A stretch of 64,000 nt of DNA from Virgibacillus_O sediminis (GTDB lineage: Bacteria; Bacillota; Bacilli; Bacillales; Amphibacillaceae): positions 186,001 through 250,000 of the forward strand of contig NZ_JBHRRZ010000017.1 of the NCBI RefSeq assembly GCF_042643265.1, given 5' to 3'. Below the pieces are notes generated by a model that ran no database searches, was not told where the DNA came from, and was given only the letters and a program-made list of their open reading frames with translations. This document shows, one piece after another, positions 52,132-60,525 of the stretch; the stretch's first letter is position 1; each line of letters begins with the position of its first letter. Both the position numbers and the translations under genes were made by a program.

Positions 52132-52767
52132 TTAGGAAGCCCGTAATGAGCGGAAACCTTCACTCCAGGCAATCAGTTGATCAAGCATTTCCCCAGCATT
52201 TGCTCGATGATATGGTGCAGGGTTGAATTCACTCATGTTTTCAAAATCCGTCATCAGGGAGAACGTTACCGCCGTACGTACGTCTGCCATTTGGAGCTCT
52301 CCAAGGACGAGACGCATGTTCTCATGCGCACGGGCGCCCCCAAGGCTGCCATAACCGACAAATGCGGCTGCTTTGTTTGCTACTTCTGGCTTCAGATAGT
52401 CCAAGGCATTTTTCAACGCCCCTCCGGCTGTATGGTTATACTCAGGAGTGATGAAAATATAGCCATCAAAGGATGCCATTTTTTCCGACCAGCTTTTAAC
52501 GGCTGCATCGGCTTCATCCTTCTCTCCATTCTGCAGCTCCTTGCCGAACATTGGAAGCTTGAAATCAGCGAGGTTCACGATCTCATATTTTGCATTGTCG
52601 GCTTTTTCTGTTGATGCAAAATCATAGATCCAGTCGGCAACGGCCGTACCATTTCGCCCTTCCCGCACACTTCCTTGAACAATAGCTATTCGCAGTGGAT
52701 GATTATCCGTTGTTGCAGCGTCTTGCTTTTTGCCTGTTTTACCGAATAGTCTGCTTAAAAATCCCAC
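52132..52767 (-). CDS. NADPH-dependent FMN reductase-like oxidoreductase (paralogue 1)
   Basis: A 211-residue flavodoxin-like protein. The FMN loop is VQGSVREGRNG (about 29-39) and FITPEYNHTAGGALKNALDYL is the typical NADPH-dependent FMN reductase block. A 22-residue polar N-terminal extension (MGFLSRLFGKTGKKQD) is missing in the neighbour. Start GTG 52767 after GGTGGTGAAG. It is 33 bp after a very similar gene, clearly a tandem duplicate. It may act on quinones, azo or nitro compounds. Confidence 0.88.
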   Translation of the reverse strand: MGFLSRLFGKTGKKQDAATTDNHPLRIAIVQGSVREGRNGTAVADWIYDFASTEKADNAKYEIVNLADFKLPMFGKELQNGEKDEADAAVKSWSEKMASFDGYIFITPEYNHTAGGALKNALDYLKPEVANKAAAFVGYGSLGGARAHENMRLVLGELQMADVRTAVTFSLMTDFENMSEFNPAPYHRANAGEMLDQLIAWSEGFRSLRAS

Positions 52768-52800
52768 TTCTTCACCACCTGTCTCATTTTAATCCTTTAT

Positions 52801-53382
52801 TTATGCGTTTACTTCCTGCTTTTCGCGCACCTTTTTCAGGGCGCCACTCCAAGCAATCACTTGATCTAGCATTCCATTGGCATTTCCTGCATGGTATTCT
52901 GCCGGTTTGAATTCGCTCATATTTTCAAAGTCCGTCATCAATGAGAAGGTGACAGCTGTCTGTACATCAGCCACCTGGAGTTCGCCAAGGATCAAGCGCA
53001 TATTCTCATGTGCACGCGTACCGCCAAGGCTGCCATAGCCGACAAACCCGGCTGCTTTATTGTTCAATTCAGGATTCAAGTAATCCAGGGCATTTTTCAG
53101 TGCCCCTCCGACTGCATGGTTATATTCAGGGGTGACGAAAATATAGCCGTCAAAAGATGCCATTTTTTCTGACCATCCTTTAATGGCCGCTTCTGCATCA
53201 GCCTGCTGCGCTTCCGGCACAGCCGCACCAAGGAATGGCAGGTTATAGTCAGCTAGATCGACAATTTCATAATCCACTCCCGCATCCTTCCTATTTACCG
53301 CAAAGTCATAGATCCAATTGGTTACAGCCTCTGCATTACGTCCTTGACGTACACTTCCCAAAACAATTCCTATTTTAAGCAT
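52801..53382 (-). CDS. NADPH-dependent FMN reductase-like oxidoreductase (paralogue 2)
   Basis: A 193-residue paralogue: VLGSVRQGRNAEAV for FMN and FVTPEYNHAVGGALKNALDYL for the flavin edge. The C-terminal halves of the two copies share long near-identical stretches such as TAVTFSLMTDFENMSEF. AGGAGGAGAATGA precedes ATG 53382. It is the first gene of the pair and has inverted TTGAATT repeats upstream, suggesting a redox- or quinone-sensing repressor. Confidence 0.88.
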   Translation of the reverse strand: MLKIGIVLGSVRQGRNAEAVTNWIYDFAVNRKDAGVDYEIVDLADYNLPFLGAAVPEAQQADAEAAIKGWSEKMASFDGYIFVTPEYNHAVGGALKNALDYLNPELNNKAAGFVGYGSLGGTRAHENMRLILGELQVADVQTAVTFSLMTDFENMSEFKPAEYHAGNANGMLDQVIAWSGALKKVREKQEVNA

Positions 53383-53401
53383 TCATTCTCCTCCTAAGTA
53401 T

Positions 53402-53453
53402 CATTTTGAATTGAAGACAAAACTTAAGTTTAATTCAAAATGGTTTAATTCAA
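53402..53453 (-). promoter_or_regulatory. Candidate operator of the oxidoreductase pair
   Basis: CATTTTGAATT (53402-53412) and AATTCAAAATG (53432-53442) are a perfect 11-bp inverted repeat, 19 bp apart. GTTTAATTCAA occurs twice, at 53428-53438 and 53443-53453. It lies directly before the oxidoreductase pair. MarR-type quinone sensors such as MhqR bind AT-rich palindromes of this kind; assignment is inferred. Confidence 0.5.
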
Positions 53454-53648
53454 TATAAAAATAGTAACATCTATTCATCAGTTTGGCAACTGTTATTCTT
53501 AATTTTACATCATAAAGTTACAAAAAGTAATTAAAGTGTAATTCTAAACTTTTTTAAGCATAAAATCACCCTTAGCATAGACAGCGAAAAACCCGCTTTG
53601 CTTCTGAGTCAATCATTCATGAGAAACTCACCGGGAGCCAGGTCTTTC

Positions 53649-53701
53649 CCCACGCAAAAAATGCAGCTCATACTTTTTAACAGCTGCCTTTTTTGCGTGG
53701 G
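53649..53701 (-). terminator. Terminator of the DinB gene
   Basis: Long hairpin with 20-base arms and one mismatch (outer CCCACGC/GCGTGGG). The inner GCAGCT/AGCTGC stem followed by ATTTTTTG is the terminator proper. Confidence 0.75.
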
Positions 53702-53713
53702 AGGAAATAGTCC

Positions 53714-54196
53714 TCACCGGGTATGTTTTTTTCTTAGCCTGCGGTAGATTTGTTTCACTGCCTCCAGGTGCAAACCCTCGTGGAAAAAGCTGAACATCAA
53801 TGTATCACCTGCTGTATGGAAGGTGATACCGGCTGAGTTTGTAAATGGTTCTGGCAGCTCCTCTTCCAGCTTCCCTAGGTGGGAACGTTTAATCCGCTCT
53901 CTCTGTTCATCCAGCACTTCCTCAATTTGCTCAAGAGACGGAGGAGTTCCTTGCCAGTCGGCGGGGCTGCTTCCAGGCGCAAAATAATCTGAGAAATTCT
54001 CCGGAACTTTTGCCTCTTCACCAAGCACCCCGTATGCCAGTTTCTCCTGAATAAGGGCAATATGGCCGAAATTCCACCGGATATTATTGCGGGAGTCTTC
54101 TGGGACTTGATCAACCAGTTCCTCCGGTATACGATCAATCGTTTGAATGGTCATATCCCGGACCTTGTCCATATGGTTGAATATAAGCTGTTCCAT
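53714..54196 (-). CDS. DinB family protein
   Basis: A 160-residue four-helix DinB_2 protein. Metal-binding histidines are expected in WNFGHIALIQE (about 41-51) and FFHEGLHLEAVKQIYR near the end (about 137-152). Members include thiol-dependent transferases and stress proteins; this one has no assigned substrate. AAGGAGGAAACATAGC precedes ATG 54196. It stands alone. Confidence 0.85.
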   Translation of the reverse strand: MEQLIFNHMDKVRDMTIQTIDRIPEELVDQVPEDSRNNIRWNFGHIALIQEKLAYGVLGEEAKVPENFSDYFAPGSSPADWQGTPPSLEQIEEVLDEQRERIKRSHLGKLEEELPEPFTNSAGITFHTAGDTLMFSFFHEGLHLEAVKQIYRRLRKKHTR

Positions 54197-54439
54197 GCTA
54201 TGTTTCCTCCTTCTGTCATCTGTCTTTGAAATTCTGTTCTATTCTGTATCTCTAGTGTTACTGATTTCTATTTTCGTGTTCCTGCCCTGAATTTCCTCCC
54301 TGACATAGAAAATTCCCCTCACCCGTCTTGAAGAATCTTCCCACGATCGACGCTTCTTAATGTCGGGGTAGAGGGGAAGCAGTCTCATCTGTCGCTTGGT
54401 TTAGAATGCCGATGTCGATCAGCCAGGCCATTTTCCTTC

Positions 54440-54468
54440 AAAAAAAGGCAGGGGCATAACTGACCCCC
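54440..54468 (-). terminator. Terminator of the yrrT-mccA-mccB operon
   Basis: GGGGTCAGTTATGCCCC followed by TGCCTTTTTTTG on the minus strand, directly after mccB. Confidence 0.75.
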
Positions 54469-54472
54469 GTTA

Positions 54473-55603
54473 CTAAAGTGCCTGCTTGAGGTCTTCTATC
54501 AAATCGTCCCCATCTTCAATTCCAACCGAAATCCGAATCAGGCCGTCCGAGATCCCCAGCTCTCTTCTTCTTTCAGCCGGGATGGAGGCATGCGTCATCT
54601 TTGCAGGCATGGATATCAGGCTTTCGACAGCACCGAGGCTTTCTGCCAGAGTGAAATAGTTGACCTGCGAGATCACTTGCTCCGCTGCTTCGCCACTGCC
54701 CACCTCGAAAGAAAGCATACCGCCGTAACCGTCCCCCTGCTTCTTAGCTATCTGGTGGCCGGGATGGCTTTTCAATCCTGGATAGTGGATAGCAGAAACC
54801 TTGGGGTGCTCCTTTAGAAAAGCTGCGATTTTTTGGGCATTTGCCTCAATCGCCTCCATCCTTAAGGCAAGTGTCTTAATCCCCCGCATCAGCAACCATG
54901 AATCTTGCGGCCCCAGTATTCCTCCCGCTGAATTCTGGATGAAATGGAGTTTTTCCGATAGCTTACTATCTCTCACGGCCACCAGCCCCGCTACTACATC
55001 ACTATGGCCGCCAATATACTTAGTTGCACTGTGAAGCACGATATCTGCACCTAATTCCAATGGCCGCTGCCAGTATGGACTGGCAAATGTATTATCGACT
55101 ACCAATAGCAAGTCATGGTCTTTGGCGATCCGGGCCATTTCTTGAATGTCGGTGATCTTAAGGAGTGGATTAGTCGGTGTCTCAATAAACAGGGCCTTGG
55201 TATCTTTAGTAATGGATTCTTCCACCTTTTGCGGGTTGCTTGTGTCCACGAAGCTATGGTGCAGGCCGAAACGGTTCAACACCTTGCTCATCAGCCGGTA
55301 AGATCCGCCGTACACATCATCTGTCAAGATTATATGATCCCCCGCCTCCATCAACATCATTACCGAAGTGATAGCCGCCATCCCGGAAGCAAATGCGTAC
55401 CCTTCCTTCCCATTCTCCAAATCAGCAATCAACTGTTCCAGCGCATGCCTGGTCGGATTGCCCGTTCGGGAATACTCGAATCCCCGGTGCTTACCGACAC
55501 TTTCCTGTTCAAAGGTGCTCACCTGATAGATCGGCACCGAAACAGCTCCGGTCTGGTCATCTTTGCTGATTCCTCCATGGATCATTTTCGTTTTGCTTCT
55601 CAC
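54473..55603 (-). CDS. mccB: Cystathionine gamma-lyase / homocysteine gamma-lyase MccB
   Basis: A 376-residue PLP enzyme of the Cys/Met metabolism family. PLP Lys lies in HSATKYIGGHSDVVAG (about 192-207) and ASGMAAIT holds the phosphate. Placement after an mccA-type gene and yrrT identifies it as the last enzyme of reverse transsulfuration, splitting cystathionine to cysteine. GTG 55603, with GGAGGGG upstream, gives the MRSKTKMIHGG start seen in the family; the gene overlaps mccA by 47 bases. Confidence 0.9.
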   Translation of the reverse strand: MRSKTKMIHGGISKDDQTGAVSVPIYQVSTFEQESVGKHRGFEYSRTGNPTRHALEQLIADLENGKEGYAFASGMAAITSVMMLMEAGDHIILTDDVYGGSYRLMSKVLNRFGLHHSFVDTSNPQKVEESITKDTKALFIETPTNPLLKITDIQEMARIAKDHDLLLVVDNTFASPYWQRPLELGADIVLHSATKYIGGHSDVVAGLVAVRDSKLSEKLHFIQNSAGGILGPQDSWLLMRGIKTLALRMEAIEANAQKIAAFLKEHPKVSAIHYPGLKSHPGHQIAKKQGDGYGGMLSFEVGSGEAAEQVISQVNYFTLAESLGAVESLISMPAKMTHASIPAERRRELGISDGLIRISVGIEDGDDLIEDLKQAL

Positions 55604-56543
55604 TATTAACCGCCCCTCCCATTCTAGTTATATCGTAAATTTGTTTGCTTAAATAGCGATCGCTCCCGTCCGGGAAAATCGTGACAATCATCGACCCGGA
55701 TGGAGCACGGCGAGCCTCTTCCAAAGCTGCATACATGGCTGCGCCCGAGGAACTCCCAACTAATAACCCTTCCTTTCCAGCCAGCTCTCTTACCATTCGG
55801 AAAGCATCCGCATCGGGGACCGTATGAACTTCATCCATCAGCTTCCTGTCCATATAGTCAGGGAGAAATTCCATGCCAATCCCCTCTGTCAAATGAGGGC
55901 CGGGCTTTCCTCCACCGATGATCGACCCTTCAGGCTCCACGATGGAAGCACGGAGGTCCGGATTCTTTTCTTTCAAAAACCGGGCCGTCCCCATAAATGT
56001 CCCGCCTGTTCCCGCTCCGGCAACAAATACGTCGATTCTTCCGCCTAAACCCTTCCAAATCTCTGGACCGATTGTCTGGTAATAGGCCATTGGATTAGCA
56101 GGATTTGAAAATTGCCTGGGAGAATAGCTTCCAGGGATTTTCTCCAACAATTCTTCAGTCTTCCGGATTGCCCCCTTCACCCCCTCATTCGCAGGGGTAT
56201 GCACTATTTCCCCACCCAGTGCCTCCATCAGTGACTGCTTTTCCATACTGAAATGCTCTGGTACACAAAAAATGATACGGAGGTTTCTCTGCAGTGCAGC
56301 AAGTGCCAGGCCGATACCGGTGTTCCCGGCAGTCGGCTCAATAATTGTCCCTCCTTCCTGCACACGGCCCTGGCTGAGCGCCTCATCAATCAACTTTCTG
56401 CCGAGTCTGTCTTTGACACTTCCGCCCGGGTTGAATCCCTCCAATTTCGCAAAAAGACGCACTCCTTCAGGCAGTTGGAAATTGGTGAGCTCTATTAACG
56501 GTGTATTGCCGACCAATTCATGAACGGAATGATATACCGCCAT
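55557..56543 (-). CDS. mccA: O-acetylserine-dependent cystathionine beta-synthase MccA
   Basis: A 328-residue PLP enzyme of the cysteine synthase family. PLP Lys is in NPGGSVKDRLG (about 42), EPTAGNTGIGLA follows, and GTGGTFMGTARFL binds the phosphate. Family members in this operon join O-acetylserine and homocysteine to cystathionine. AAAGGGGTG fits ATG 56543. It lies 37 bp after the yrrT gene and overlaps mccB. Confidence 0.9.
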   Translation of the reverse strand: MAVYHSVHELVGNTPLIELTNFQLPEGVRLFAKLEGFNPGGSVKDRLGRKLIDEALSQGRVQEGGTIIEPTAGNTGIGLALAALQRNLRIIFCVPEHFSMEKQSLMEALGGEIVHTPANEGVKGAIRKTEELLEKIPGSYSPRQFSNPANPMAYYQTIGPEIWKGLGGRIDVFVAGAGTGGTFMGTARFLKEKNPDLRASIVEPEGSIIGGGKPGPHLTEGIGMEFLPDYMDRKLMDEVHTVPDADAFRMVRELAGKEGLLVGSSSGAAMYAALEEARRAPSGSMIVTIFPDGSDRYLSKQIYDITRMGGAVNSEKQNENDPWRNQQR

Positions 56544-56580
56544 TTCTTTTCTCACCCCTTTCTAAGGTTATGGACACCTA

Positions 56581-57234
56581 TCAATCCGCTCCAATTTGCT
56601 CCTTTACTGCTTCCAACAGCCACACAAAATCATTCATCCGCTCCAGCCGGGTCTTCCACCCATTCTTTTCAAACAACTCCTTGATATCGCCTGTGTAAGG
56701 GTAGAACTCCCTCTCCAAGTCATTCGCCAACGCAGCAAACCCTCGGCTCCGTGCATCTTTTACTGCTTGATCATGTTCTTCCTCCGAACGGAACATGGTA
56801 TCGGCAAAAATAATCCTTCCTCCAGGGGGAAGCATTCTTCCAAACTGCTGAACCGCTTTTTCCTTCTCATCCTTTGACAGATGATGGAAGGCATAACTGC
56901 TTGCAACGGTATCTACCGGTTTGCCGATATCCGGAAAGGTAAGAAAGTCCCCATCCAGTACAGTAAGGTTTGGAAATTTCCCCCTCGCAATGGTGCGCAT
57001 ACTGTGAGAAGGCTCTATCCCGATCACCTCATGGCCGACCTCCATCATCTTCTTTGCCAAATTCCCTGTTCCTGTTCCAAACTCCAATACCGTCCCTTTC
57101 ACCCGATCTGCTACTTCCTGCAATATTTCATCATATCTATGGAAAACAGCCGCATATTGGGGGTCCTCGCCGGCTACACTCTTGTCATAGTCCGCGGCCC
57201 AACCTTCAAAAATCTCAATGAATTCCCTGCCCAT
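56581..57234 (-). CDS. yrrT: SAM-dependent methyltransferase YrrT
   Basis: A 217-residue class I methyltransferase. Motif I VLEFGTGTGNLAKKM (about 46-60), VIGIEPSHSM for the adenosine acid, and VASSYAFHHL later. It heads the operon, as in B. subtilis yrrT-mtnN-mccA-mccB-yrhC, where it may produce SAH that feeds homocysteine supply. Here mtnN is missing from between yrrT and mccA. AGAGGAGGGGTGTGA precedes ATG 57234. Confidence 0.88.
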   Translation of the reverse strand: MGREFIEIFEGWAADYDKSVAGEDPQYAAVFHRYDEILQEVADRVKGTVLEFGTGTGNLAKKMMEVGHEVIGIEPSHSMRTIARGKFPNLTVLDGDFLTFPDIGKPVDTVASSYAFHHLSKDEKEKAVQQFGRMLPPGGRIIFADTMFRSEEEHDQAVKDARSRGFAALANDLEREFYPYTGDIKELFEKNGWKTRLERMNDFVWLLEAVKEQIGAD

Positions 57235-57435
57235 TCACACCCCTCCTCTTTTTAAAACATATTAAAATACTAGGAATAGTCATATTATATACAGCAGCTT
57301 CTCAGACGTTCCTTCTATCTTGTAGTTTTTGGATGAAAAACAGAATAAAGAAGCAAATAAGCGACGTACGGAGAGGCAGGCCCCTAAAACACTAAAGCAG
57401 ACAAGGCTATTCCTACCTAGTAATGAAACTTTCTT

Positions 57436-57471
57436 AATAAAAAAATCCCGCACTTAATGACAAGTACGGGA
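57436..57471 (-). terminator. Terminator of the nhaC locus
   Basis: TCCCGTACTTG pairs with TAAGTGCGGGA, then TTTTTTTATT on the minus strand. Confidence 0.8.
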
Positions 57472-57500
57472 GAAACTTATATTGATAGATGAATCACTGT

Positions 57501-58846
57501 CTAGCCAGTGATTAATTCTTTATTGCTGTCTCCATCCATCTTTTTGATGTTTTTTATATAAGCAATACTATAGCCAGTGGTCGCAAATATTATGGAGATG
57601 ATAGGAACGGTAAAGTTAACAATGGCATATGGCGCATACTGGAAGGCATTTACCCCAAGCGTCCCGAAGATAAATACACCACATGTATTCCAAGGGATGA
57701 ACACGGATGTCAGCGTACCGCCGTCCTCGAGTGCTCTGGAAAGGTTCTTGGAATGAAGGTTTTTCTTTTTGTATGCTTCACTGTACATTCTGGATGGTAC
57801 TACAATCGAGATGTATTGTTCCGAACAGGTGACGTTCGTAGCAAAGCAGGAAGCAATGGTAATAATGATTAGGCTTTTTGCAGACTTGGCAATTTTAAGG
57901 ATATGCATCACAATTGCTGCCAGCATCCCCGTATGCTCCAAGATGCCACCGAAAGTCATTGCTACTAAGGTTAAAGACACCGTATACATCATGGATTCCA
58001 GACCGCCGTGGCAAAAGTATCTCCCTGGATGAAAACCTGACAGAGAAACCCGAGAATGACACCTACCAATAATGCAGGAACGGCGGGTACCTTCTTTGCA
58101 ACCAAAACAATCACTGCCAATGGTACCAACAAGAGCCAGGGTGAAATGACAAAACTGCTGTCCATCACAGTAGCTGTCTGGCCAATTTCCACAACATTTA
58201 TCGATCCATCACTAAAATTCCTGCCCATGAACCAATAAGCAACCAATGCAATCCCTAGCGCAGGGATGGTCGAATGAAACATATGTTTAATATGCTCGAA
58301 CAGATTGGTCCCGGTCAATCCGGATGCCAGATTGGTTGTATCAGATAATGGCGACATCTTGTCTCCGAAGTAAGCACCGGATATCACGGCCCCGGCAACC
58401 ATTGGGGCAGATATACCCAGACTCATACCGATGCCCATTCCTGCCACCCCGATCGTACCCATTGTGGACCAGGAGCTTCCGATAGCCAGCGCCACAATGG
58501 CACATATAATACAAATGGTCACTAAGAACAAGGAAGGTGTAATAAGCTCTAGTCCATAATAAATCATGGTAGCCACAATCCCTCCGCCAATCCAAGCGCC
58601 GATTGTCAGACCGACCAGCAGGATGATCAGAATGGCAGGGAGTGCTAGCCTTATTCCTTTATACATGCTTTCTTCAATTTCCTTCCAAGTGAACCCTGAT
58701 AACCATGCTGTCACCCCTGCAACCAACGTTCCTAGAATAAGCGGAATGTGCGGATCCCCTTCAAACACGATAATAGTGACAGCCATGATAGTAATCATGG
58801 CTATTAAAGGTATCAGAGCCCTTTGAACAGATATTTCCTTCTTCAT
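57501..58846 (-). pseudogene. nhaC: NhaC-type Na+/H+ antiporter, split by an internal deletion/frameshift
   Basis: Two frames give one NhaC. The N-terminal part (57989-58846, 285 residues, about eight helices) has GSSWSTMGTIGVAGMG and GAYFGDKMSPLSDTTNLA. The C-terminal part (57501-57992, 163 residues) has FIPWNTCGVF. They overlap by ATGA. The first frame breaks just after DTFATAV; the second already reads GLES before MMYTVSLTLVAM, where NhaC proteins read on continuously after about 20-25 more residues. So a short piece is missing and the frame is lost. Total 448 residues against about 450-470 for NhaC. Translation coupling could still yield two half-proteins. Confidence 0.75.
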
Positions 58847-58874
58847 TTAATCCCTCCACTGTTGAATAGTTCCA

Positions 58875-58886
58875 CACTATATAGTG
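58875..58886 (-). promoter_or_regulatory. Palindrome in the nhaC leader
   Basis: CACTATATAGTG is a perfect 12-bp palindrome, 29 bp before the nhaC start. It could bind a regulator; none can be named. Confidence 0.3.
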
Positions 58887-58923
58887 CTTCTATTTCGCTC
58901 CTGAAAATGCTCAGAGAAATATA

Positions 58924-58981
58924 TGTAAACGTTATCATAACATGATAGAGTTTATTATACTACAAAAATTTAAATTTCCAA
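58924..58981 (-). promoter_or_regulatory. nhaC promoter with a perfect cre site
   Basis: TTGGAA (58976-58981) and TATAAT (58954-58959) on the minus strand, 16 bases apart. TGTAAACGTTATCA (58924-58937, plus reading) matches the CcpA consensus TGWNANCGNTNWCA in every position and lies just downstream of the start site, where CcpA represses. Confidence 0.75.
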
Positions 58982-59114
58982 TCTATTAAAATTCACCCCA
59001 GACCCTATGGTTCCTTTTCCATCCTTCACCTTGATAATCACCACCCAGATGTTAGAATGAAACAAAGCATGATAGAGAATAAATGCTAATCCCAGACAGA
59101 GGAGAGAATGATAG

Positions 59115-60284
59115 ATGAGTATGGAACAGAGCACAGCAGAGAATGGAATGTTCGGGGAGTTTGGGGGAAGCTTTATCCCGGAAGACCTGAAAAAGGTATT
59201 GGATGGAATCGCAGAAGCTTTTGAGACCTATAAGAATGACCCCGAATTCCTTGAGGACTACGAGTATTATTTAAGGGAATATGTCGGGCGTGAAAATCCG
59301 CTGACTTTCGCCCAGAATCTTACAGAGAAAGTCGGCGGGGCAAAAATCTATTTGAAACGCGAGGACTTGAACCATACAGGCGCCCATAAAATCAATAATG
59401 TCATCGGGCAGATCCTATTGGCGAAACGGATGGGGGCTTCCCGAATCATCGCCGAAACCGGAGCCGGACAACATGGTGTAGCCACGGCCACCGCTGCAGC
59501 CATGTTCGGTCTGCCGTGTACCATCTATATGGGAAAAGTGGATACAGAAAGACAAAAGCTCAATGTATTCCGTATGGAACTACTTGGGGCTGAGGTGGTT
59601 GCTGTAGAGAAAGGACAGGGCCGGCTAAAAGATGCCGTGGATGTGGCTTTGGAAGATCTTATCGCCAACTCGGATCATACCTTCTATCTGATTGGTTCGG
59701 CGGTCGGGCCGCATCCATATCCAAGCATCGTCAAACACTTTCAGGCGGTGATCAGTCTGGAATCCAAACGCCAGATCCTTGATAAAGAAGGAGAGCTCCC
59801 TGCAGCAGTGATTGCCTGCACAGGCGGCGGCAGTAATGCCATTGGAGCATTCGCCCATTATATCAAGGAAGATAAGGTGAGGCTAATCGGAGTGGAGCCG
59901 GAAGAGGCGGCAACCATCTCCAAGGGGGTTCCTGCCGTCCTGCATGGCTATAAATCCCTGACCCTGCTCGATGAGAATGGTGAGCCTGAACCGACGTACT
60001 CAATTGCAGCCGGGCTGGACTACCCCGGAGTCGGACCGGAGCACAGCCACTTGAAAATGAGTGGACGCGGCGAATATGTAACAGCAAGCGGGCAGGAAGC
60101 ATTGGAAGCATTCCAGGAACTGTCCAAGGTTGAGGGCATTATCCCTGCATTAGAAAGCTCCCATGCTGTAGCTCATGCCATCAAGGTTGCAAAACAGCTG
60201 CCACAGGACGAAGCCGTCATCGTCAATCTCTCCGGCCGGGGAGATAAGGACGTTGATCAAGTCTTTGAAATGATTAAAAACTAA
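59115..60284 (+). CDS. trpB: Tryptophan synthase beta chain (solitary)
   Basis: A 389-residue TrpB1-type PLP enzyme that joins indole and serine. PLP Lys92 in HTGAHKINN, ETGAGQHGVATA, the phosphate loop TGGGSNAIG and NLSGRGDKD are intact, so it is a true TrpB rather than a TrpB2. No trpA or other trp gene is near, unlike the usual trpEDCFBA operon. GAGGAGAG precedes ATG 59115; TTGATA (59031) and TAGAAT (59053) with a 16-base spacer form a possible promoter. It may salvage indole, or the trp operon may lie elsewhere. Confidence 0.92.
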   Translation: MSMEQSTAENGMFGEFGGSFIPEDLKKVLDGIAEAFETYKNDPEFLEDYEYYLREYVGRENPLTFAQNLTEKVGGAKIYLKREDLNHTGAHKINNVIGQILLAKRMGASRIIAETGAGQHGVATATAAAMFGLPCTIYMGKVDTERQKLNVFRMELLGAEVVAVEKGQGRLKDAVDVALEDLIANSDHTFYLIGSAVGPHPYPSIVKHFQAVISLESKRQILDKEGELPAAVIACTGGGSNAIGAFAHYIKEDKVRLIGVEPEEAATISKGVPAVLHGYKSLTLLDENGEPEPTYSIAAGLDYPGVGPEHSHLKMSGRGEYVTASGQEALEAFQELSKVEGIIPALESSHAVAHAIKVAKQLPQDEAVIVNLSGRGDKDVDQVFEMIKN

Positions 60285-60405
60285 GTGAAAGAACAAAAGG
60301 CTAAGTAAGCATCCGGCCGGCAATCCACCTGATTAGCAGAGAAAGACTATCAGTGGACCGATAAACACTGCTTCCCTAGGCTTCCTAAAACCATCTAACA
60401 CTCGG

Positions 60406-60437
60406 AGCTGTCCCTACCAAGGGGGCAGCTTTTTTAT
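60406..60437 (+). terminator. Terminator of trpB
   Basis: AGCTGTCCC pairs with GGGGCAGCT around TACCAAG, then TTTTTATA. Confidence 0.8.
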
Positions 60438-60525
60438 ATTGAGTTCCTCTCTCCAACGCCACACTAATAAGCCTGAGCAGTCATGCACATACTAAGGCTA
60501 TCCAACGTAATCCAGGAGGGTGCAT

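Noticed and set aside
59097..59141. Series of GAG/TAG triplets over the trpB start, as in TRAP sites
   Set aside because: Spacing is irregular (5, 8, 5, 12, 10) and the region is simply purine-rich.
60331..60365. GATT and GATA in the trpB-DUF3231 gap as another 20-bp repeat array
   Set aside because: Only two cores, 29 bp apart; the period does not hold.
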